Positions 59,774 to 64,000 of a stretch of 64,000 nucleotides of DNA are shown piece after piece. Within the stretch, counting starts at the first letter, position 1. Each line of letters starts with the position of its first letter. Source of the DNA: an uncultured Pelagibacteraceae bacterium (lineage in GTDB: Bacteria; Pseudomonadota; Alphaproteobacteria; Pelagibacterales; Pelagibacteraceae); contig CACCBF010000001.1 in assembly GCA_902544135.1 (NCBI GenBank), positions 62,001 through 126,000 of the forward strand. Reading direction: 5' to 3'. The notes under the pieces were generated by a model. The model saw nothing but the letters and a program-made list of their open reading frames with translations, made no database searches and had not been told where the DNA came from. Both the position numbers and the translations under genes were made by a program.

Positions 59774-60831
59774 AAATTATATTTCATGGAGGTTAATTGA
59801 TATAATCTACTAACTGTACGTTTAAATGGTTCCTGTAATGATCTTGAAGAGGTAAACTTGCTTACATCTTGACTTGCAGTCACAGCTATAGGTAAATTTT
59901 TATCATATATAATATCTATTAAAGTTATAAACCTTTGCTGTTGGTTAGAATTAATATCGTTAAATTGTGGGATTTTTTCAATAATCATAAATTTTAAATT
60001 TTTTACGATTTCTAAATAATCCTCTGCTCCTAAATTATTATCACAGAGCTCATCAAAGTTAAATCTACAAATCCCTTCATAAAAATTTTGTATTGTAAAA
60101 TCTCTCCCCTTAATATTTAAAATCTTAGGGGTATTTTTTTTTTCTTTTGTGACAATTCTAAAAAATTTATTTATTTTGAAATTAGTTTCTTGATTTAAAG
60201 GAAAAAAAAATCTTTGTTTTTCATTTTCTTTTGATTTTCGATAATCATCCTCAATTTTTAATTCATAATTAATAGCATTTTTTTTCATTATTTCTATGAA
60301 TGGTAAAAATTGGTCTCTCTGTAACCCATCTTTATACAATTCTGATATTTCAATATTTGAGGTAAGTATGATCTTGATATTCTCTTTAAAGATTTCCTCA
60401 AAGAGCTTTCCTAAAATCATAGCATCTACGATATTAGTAACTTGAAATTCATCAAAATAAATAAGTGATACTTTTGATTTTAAATCTCTAACAAAAGTGC
60501 TTACTACATTCTCTTGATTTTTGTCTTTTATAGTGTGGACAAAATCATGAAACTCTAACATAAATTCATTAAAGTGAAGTCTTTTCTTATCTTGATTAAC
60601 TAAATCAAAAAAAAAATTTAAGATCATTGTTTTGCCAACACCAACACCACCATGAAGATAAAAAGCTTTTTTTAAACTTTTTTTTTTAAAGATTTTGAAT
60701 AAAGTAGATGTAAAATTTTCATTAAAATAATCTTGTAATTTTTTAATTACATTAATCTGATTATGGTTGACTTCTAAATTTTCAGATTCACAATATAGTT
60801 TAAATTTTTCTTCAAGATCCTTTGGCATCAA
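59770..60831 (-). CDS. zapE: AFG1/ZapE-family ATPase
   Basis: The 353-residue AFG1-like ATPase has Walker A LHGGVGVGKTMI (from residue 59), Walker B SLIYFDEFQ near residue 130, and the TSNIEISELYKDGLQRDQFLPFIEIM sensor region near residue 155. Bacterial ZapE destabilises FtsZ during division; mitochondrial AFG1 aids respiratory complex turnover. It overlaps both neighbours by 4 bases, so the cupin, this gene and yjbQ are one operon. Confidence 0.9.
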   Translation of the reverse strand: MMPKDLEEKFKLYCESENLEVNHNQINVIKKLQDYFNENFTSTLFKIFKKKSLKKAFYLHGGVGVGKTMILNFFFDLVNQDKKRLHFNEFMLEFHDFVHTIKDKNQENVVSTFVRDLKSKVSLIYFDEFQVTNIVDAMILGKLFEEIFKENIKIILTSNIEISELYKDGLQRDQFLPFIEIMKKNAINYELKIEDDYRKSKENEKQRFFFPLNQETNFKINKFFRIVTKEKKNTPKILNIKGRDFTIQNFYEGICRFNFDELCDNNLGAEDYLEIVKNLKFMIIEKIPQFNDINSNQQQRFITLIDIIYDKNLPIAVTASQDVSKFTSSRSLQEPFKRTVSRLYQLTSMKYNL

Positions 60832-61259
60832 TCTTTTTTGGTCTTAAAATCAATACCATATTCTGATCTTGGGCCCTTTCTAAGTCCAAAAGGTCCAGAT
60901 ATGAATATTGTTAAAGGTTTTGTGCCTGGTTTTATATCAACTCTGTGAAGATTGTTTGCCGATCTGAATCCAATATATCCAGGTGGTCTCCAAAATTTTC
61001 CTGTACTTAAAGTCTCCCAGTAACCATCTCGTAATATTATTGTTATATAAGGAAAAGTATGATTATGAACTCCTTCCCCATGGTCATCTGCTAACATCTC
61101 ATGAATTAAAATATTGAATGGAAACCATTTTGGTCTGTGCCTCATTAAAACATAATATCTATTCATCCAAGGTTTTGCTTTATGGAATTCTGGATGAGAA
61201 GGTCCCCTATCTAGGACAATTTTTTTTCTACCTATTTTTTCTAAAAGTTTTAAAATCAT
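60828..61259 (-). CDS. Cupin-like small protein
   Basis: The chosen ATG at 61259 gives about 143 residues; an upstream ATG at 61286 would overlap the previous gene. A single cupin barrel is suggested by HEMLADDHGEGVHNHTFPYITIIL near residue 55 and PPGYIGFRSANNLHRVDI near residue 90, with His residues that could bind metal. The substrate is unknown. It overlaps the ZapE-like gene by 4 bases and follows the lipoprotein gene by 1 base. Confidence 0.8.
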   Translation of the reverse strand: MILKLLEKIGRKKIVLDRGPSHPEFHKAKPWMNRYYVLMRHRPKWFPFNILIHEMLADDHGEGVHNHTFPYITIILRDGYWETLSTGKFWRPPGYIGFRSANNLHRVDIKPGTKPLTIFISGPFGLRKGPRSEYGIDFKTKKD

Positions 61260-61260
61260 T

Positions 61261-62556
61261 TTATTCGTATTGTATAATTGCACCATTCTTAATCATAAAT
61301 AAATGATTATTTAATAAAAACGGTTTTGACATTATTTTTCTGGCAATTTTTTCAACCTTTTGAATATTGCCAGTTTTAAGTTCTAAAACAATTAATTTAC
61401 CGTCACTATTAGATAAATATATTTTATCCTGACTTATTGAAAATCCTATTGGTTTAATTTTTTTTCTATCTTTGTCTTTGTAAATTTTATAAATATCATT
61501 AATCTTGATTATATTTCCTTTATCTTTATCAATCATAAATAAATAACCATTATCAGAAATTGTAATTATCAAGTTTTTAATCAAAATAGGGGTTAAGCTT
61601 GAGCTGATTTCATTAATCCAATTTATTGAACCATTATTTAAATCAACTGAATAAAATTCATTTTTATTGTTTGAAAAAAAAATACTTTTATCTTCTGAAA
61701 CTAGCTTTGAATTTTTAAAATTATAAGTAATATTAATAATATCACTACTTTGGGTTGGAAGTTGCCAAACTAGCGCTCCTGAAAATGCATCTACTGCTGT
61801 TAAGTCACCTAAATTGTTTATAAAATAAACGACATTTCCAGATATAAACAGTGAATTTTTTGCATTTGTTATTGTCAATGCATTATCAGTTTTGTAATTC
61901 CAGCACTCAGAGCCATCTTTTATAAAATAACACCTTAGAGTATTCTTAAGATCAATAACAAAAAATCTGTCATCAATTATTTTAATTTCAGAATTATAGG
62001 GATAATCATTCTTTTTTTTCCAGATCAAATCTCCATTTTCTAAGTTAGTTAAAAATATATTTGATAAATTATCAACAACTATAAGTTTTTCATTCAACAA
62101 CGCGAAAGAAAGTTTTGGATTATTTTTTTTTTCAAATTTAGAATAATAATTTTTTTTCCAAACAATTTTTTGATTTTTGTTGTATCTAATAATTGAACCC
62201 TTACTATCAAAAAAAACAATCCCATCATTTAAAAATAAAGGGTTTAAATCGGTGTCATTTTCATTATTAAATTTGGAAAATTTGAAGTTTTTGATTTTTT
62301 TTAATTTACCGGAGTAATTTTGTGGCCCATAGTTATTTTTATTATCTATAATCTTATTTTGAATGTTAGCCTGTGAGAAATCTAAGATAATATTAGAATT
62401 TAATTCCTTATAAGAAATTGTTTTGTCTTCAAATATAACTTCAATATTTTTTTCAACTTTTATTTTTTTTTTCTTATTCCAAATTTTTGAATTTTCGTTT
62501 AGAGAGCAATTCGCCAAAATTAAAGATATCGAAAAAAAAATAACAATTCTAATCAC
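61261..62556 (-). CDS. BamB-like beta-propeller lipoprotein
   Basis: The 431-residue protein has a lipoprotein signal with lipobox LANC (Cys17), so it should be anchored in an outer- or inner-membrane leaflet facing the periplasm. The rest shows repeated PQQ-propeller blades, such as DGIVFFDSKGSIIRYN, NGDLIWKK, GALVWQLPTQSS and NGSINWINEI, ending ILIVLELKTG-like repeats. BamB is an accessory of the BAM complex that inserts outer-membrane proteins. Its 3-prime overlaps and order with a YfgM-like gene upstream match the yfgM-bamB arrangement in other proteobacteria. Confidence 0.85.
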   Translation of the reverse strand: MIRIVIFFSISLILANCSLNENSKIWNKKKKIKVEKNIEVIFEDKTISYKELNSNIILDFSQANIQNKIIDNKNNYGPQNYSGKLKKIKNFKFSKFNNENDTDLNPLFLNDGIVFFDSKGSIIRYNKNQKIVWKKNYYSKFEKKNNPKLSFALLNEKLIVVDNLSNIFLTNLENGDLIWKKKNDYPYNSEIKIIDDRFFVIDLKNTLRCYFIKDGSECWNYKTDNALTITNAKNSLFISGNVVYFINNLGDLTAVDAFSGALVWQLPTQSSDIINITYNFKNSKLVSEDKSIFFSNNKNEFYSVDLNNGSINWINEISSSLTPILIKNLIITISDNGYLFMIDKDKGNIIKINDIYKIYKDKDRKKIKPIGFSISQDKIYLSNSDGKLIVLELKTGNIQKVEKIARKIMSKPFLLNNHLFMIKNGAIIQYE

Positions 62557-63193
62557 TTAAATCTCTGTTTAATCTTTTTTGTGACTCTGTAACTATACTC
62601 GGGTTTGATTTTTTTGAATTGATAATTTGATTAAAAAAATCTTTAGATTTCAATTTTTGATCTTTCGAATAAAAATACTCTGCCAATAAATATAGTGCAT
62701 GAGAACTCCAAACACTTTCGGACTTAATGATTGGATTTAAAATTTCTAGTAATTCATTTTCTGATATTTGATCAGCATTATACAAACCCTTTTTATAAAT
62801 AATTAAATTTTTAATCTCTTTATCTAATGCAGTCTTGTTAATTAAAGTATCAAATAAAGTGTTTATTTCACTTGGGTTTGGAATTAAATTATTATCTAAA
62901 ATGAAATATAGTGAAAGTGGTGAATAAGTTGCATCTTTCAATTTAATTATTTGTTTTAGTTTATCTGTGGTTTTTTCTTTATTATTATCATTGTAATCTA
63001 TTATTGTTGAGTAGAATAAATTAGAAACTTTTTCTCGCTGATAATCTTTAAACTCTCCATATCCAAAAAAAGATATCAGCAATAACACAATAGTGATTAG
63101 AAAGATTAATATTTTTTTTTGGTTATTTACAAAAAAATTTTTTATTTTTTCTTTTCTCGTGTTTGAATTAATTATTGAAATATCTTCATCCAT
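62549..63193 (-). CDS. YfgM-like single-span membrane protein
   Basis: The 214-residue protein has a short charged N-terminus, one transmembrane helix (residues about 29-48, ILIFLITIVLLLISFFGYG) and a periplasmic helical domain with TPR-like repeats (for example LYLLAEYFYSKDQKLKSKDFF). This matches YfgM, a SecYEG-associated chaperone, typically encoded upstream of bamB as here. The overlap with the downstream gene is 8 bases and with acnA also 8 bases. Confidence 0.8.
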   Translation of the reverse strand: MDEDISIINSNTRKEKIKNFFVNNQKKILIFLITIVLLLISFFGYGEFKDYQREKVSNLFYSTIIDYNDNNKEKTTDKLKQIIKLKDATYSPLSLYFILDNNLIPNPSEINTLFDTLINKTALDKEIKNLIIYKKGLYNADQISENELLEILNPIIKSESVWSSHALYLLAEYFYSKDQKLKSKDFFNQIINSKKSNPSIVTESQKRLNRDLSD

Positions 63194-64000
63194 AATAAAT
63201 CATATTTCGAAGTACATACTGCAAAATTCCCCCGTTTTTGTAATATTCAAGTTCATTTTTGGTATCAATTCTGCATAAAGTTTCGATTTTTTTTATTTCA
63301 CCTGATAAATATTTAATTTCTAACTTTACTTTATCTGATGGATTTAATCCTTTTTCTAAATTAATTACGCTAATCAATTCAGAACCTTTTAAATTTAAAT
63401 TTTTTCTGTTTATATTATTAATAAACTGAAGAGGCAATACACCCATACCTATTAGATTTGATCTATGAATTCTTTCAAAACTTTCTGCTATTACAGCTTT
63501 TATACCTAAAAGCTTTGTACCCTTCGCAGCCCAATCTCTTGATGATCCTGTCCCATATTCTTTACCACCAATCACAACTAAATCAGTCTTTCTTTTTTTA
63601 TATTCAACAACAGCATCATAAATCGGCATAACTTTCTCTTCCGGGTACAATTTTGTAAAACCACCTTCAGTTCCTGGGGCCATTTCATTTTTAATTCTTA
63701 TATTTGCAAATGTACCTCTCATCATTACTTCATGATTTCCTCGTCTAGAGCCGTACGAATTATAATCCTTAGGAAGAATTTGATAATTCATAAAATATTC
63801 ACCTGTTGGACTATCCTTTTGAATATTACCTGCCGGAGAAATATGATCAGTGGTAACCATGTCTCCCAATATTAACAATGGTCTTGCATTTTTAATTTCT
63901 TTAAAACCGTCTGGTTTATCGCTAAGATTTTCAAAAAATGGGGGTTTTTTTACATAGGTAGAATTTTCATCCCAATTATAAATACTGCTTTTTTCTGTTT
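63186..64000 (-). CDS. acnA: Aconitate hydratase A (C-terminal part)
   Basis: The frame stays open to the right edge, so only about 270 C-terminal codons are present. Upstream of the internal Met near 63878 the frame reads YVKKPPFFENL, confirming continuity. The aconitase swivel-domain features are GDMVTTDHISPAGNI, NYQILPKDYNSYGSRRGNHEVMMRGTFANIR and GKEYGTGSSRDWAAKGT, with the conserved Arg/Ser of the active site, ending with the C-terminal YYKNGGILQYVLR. The enzyme interconverts citrate and isocitrate. The iron-sulfur ligands lie outside the window. Confidence 0.95.
   Translation of the reverse strand, partial: TEKSSIYNWDENSTYVKKPPFFENLSDKPDGFKEIKNARPLLILGDMVTTDHISPAGNIQKDSPTGEYFMNYQILPKDYNSYGSRRGNHEVMMRGTFANIRIKNEMAPGTEGGFTKLYPEEKVMPIYDAVVEYKKRKTDLVVIGGKEYGTGSSRDWAAKGTKLLGIKAVIAESFERIHRSNLIGMGVLPLQFINNINRKNLNLKGSELISVINLEKGLNPSDKVKLEIKYLSGEIKKIETLCRIDTKNELEYYKNGGILQYVLRNMIYYG

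Noticed and set aside
1-64000. CRISPR arrays, insertion sequences, prophage or integrated plasmid genes
   Set aside because: No regularly spaced repeats, transposase, integrase or phage structural genes were recognised, and composition looks uniform throughout.

Overview
The window looks like a chromosomal segment of a SAR11 alphaproteobacterium (Candidatus Pelagibacter or a close relative). The DNA is strongly AT-rich. Genes are packed with gaps of a few bases or short overlaps, including tail-to-tail overlaps of convergent genes. The gene set fits a streamlined marine heterotroph: taurine uptake, methylated-amine and one-carbon oxidation through ETF, a DmdA-like GcvT-family methyltransferase, a periplasmic Fe(III) transporter and a Liv-type amino-acid transporter. 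I see no rRNA, tRNA, CRISPR array, prophage, insertion sequence or integrase. The taxonomic call is inference from composition and gene content.

Layout. 1-9.9 kb is a sulfonate/amino-acid module: the N-terminus of a sarcosine/dimethylglycine dehydrogenase-like gene, ald and an omega-amino-acid:pyruvate aminotransferase on the minus strand, then divergently tauA-tauB-tauC (with a very large N-terminal extension on the permease), an Ldh2-family dehydrogenase, a phosphate acetyltransferase and a HisD-family protein that resembles sulfopropanediol dehydrogenase HpsN. 9.9-11.5 kb has LysE, MsrB and a VOC protein on the minus strand. 11.5-17 kb is a plus-strand run: cysE-cysK, then a compact series of very small genes (two exported proteins, several small soluble proteins of probable ferredoxin-like fold, a membrane protein, a 23-codon ORF coupled to a DUF1330 gene, an NTF2-like protein, a DsbA-family isomerase, DUF2798) and an SMR-family protein without a single acidic residue. 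17-19 kb has an inositol-monophosphatase-family gene and a gamma-butyrobetaine-dioxygenase-like gene. 18.97-19.5 kb holds an overlooked 59-codon membrane ORF and a non-coding stretch with several hairpins.

19.5-29.9 kb is mostly minus strand: methyltransferase, DUF4396, a Met/His-rich cupredoxin, thioredoxin-like protein and AzlCD, with a plus-strand persulfide dioxygenase-like gene. An Fbp-type ferric iron ABC operon follows, with a 55-codon Cys-motif gene between fbpA and fbpB and two overlapping Fur-like palindromes upstream of fbpA. Then come LysR, AcuI and FolE. 30-31.4 kb (plus) has HisI, a 2OG oxygenase and DUF2237. 31.4-40.3 kb (minus) carries the dimethylglycine dehydrogenase-like gene with etfB, etfA and ETF-QO, which together form an electron path to ubiquinone, then a DUF4864-like protein, a CoA-binding protein, enoyl-CoA hydratase, and a tight trio of nucleotidyltransferase, APS-kinase-like protein and methyltransferase.

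40.4-49.7 kb (plus) has a MetF-like protein overlapping a GcvT/DmdA-family methyltransferase, a YIP1 membrane protein flanked by two overlooked small genes, purE-purK, GNAT, a cold-shock protein, an Asp/Glu racemase family protein, a DMT exporter and fhs. 50.6-55.8 kb is a complete Liv-type ABC operon. 55.8-64 kb has gpsA, a diaminopropionate ammonia-lyase-like enzyme, a photolyase, YjbQ, ZapE/AFG1, a cupin, a BamB-like lipoprotein, a YfgM-like membrane protein and the C-terminal part of aconitase.

Functionally, several modules converge on C1/C2 and reduced-sulfur metabolism: sulfonate carbon to acetyl-CoA, N-methyl groups to tetrahydrofolate (DMGDH, MetF-like, GcvT-like, Fhs), cysteine synthesis from sulfide, and persulfide oxidation. 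All functions are assigned from recognisable sequence features without database searches.
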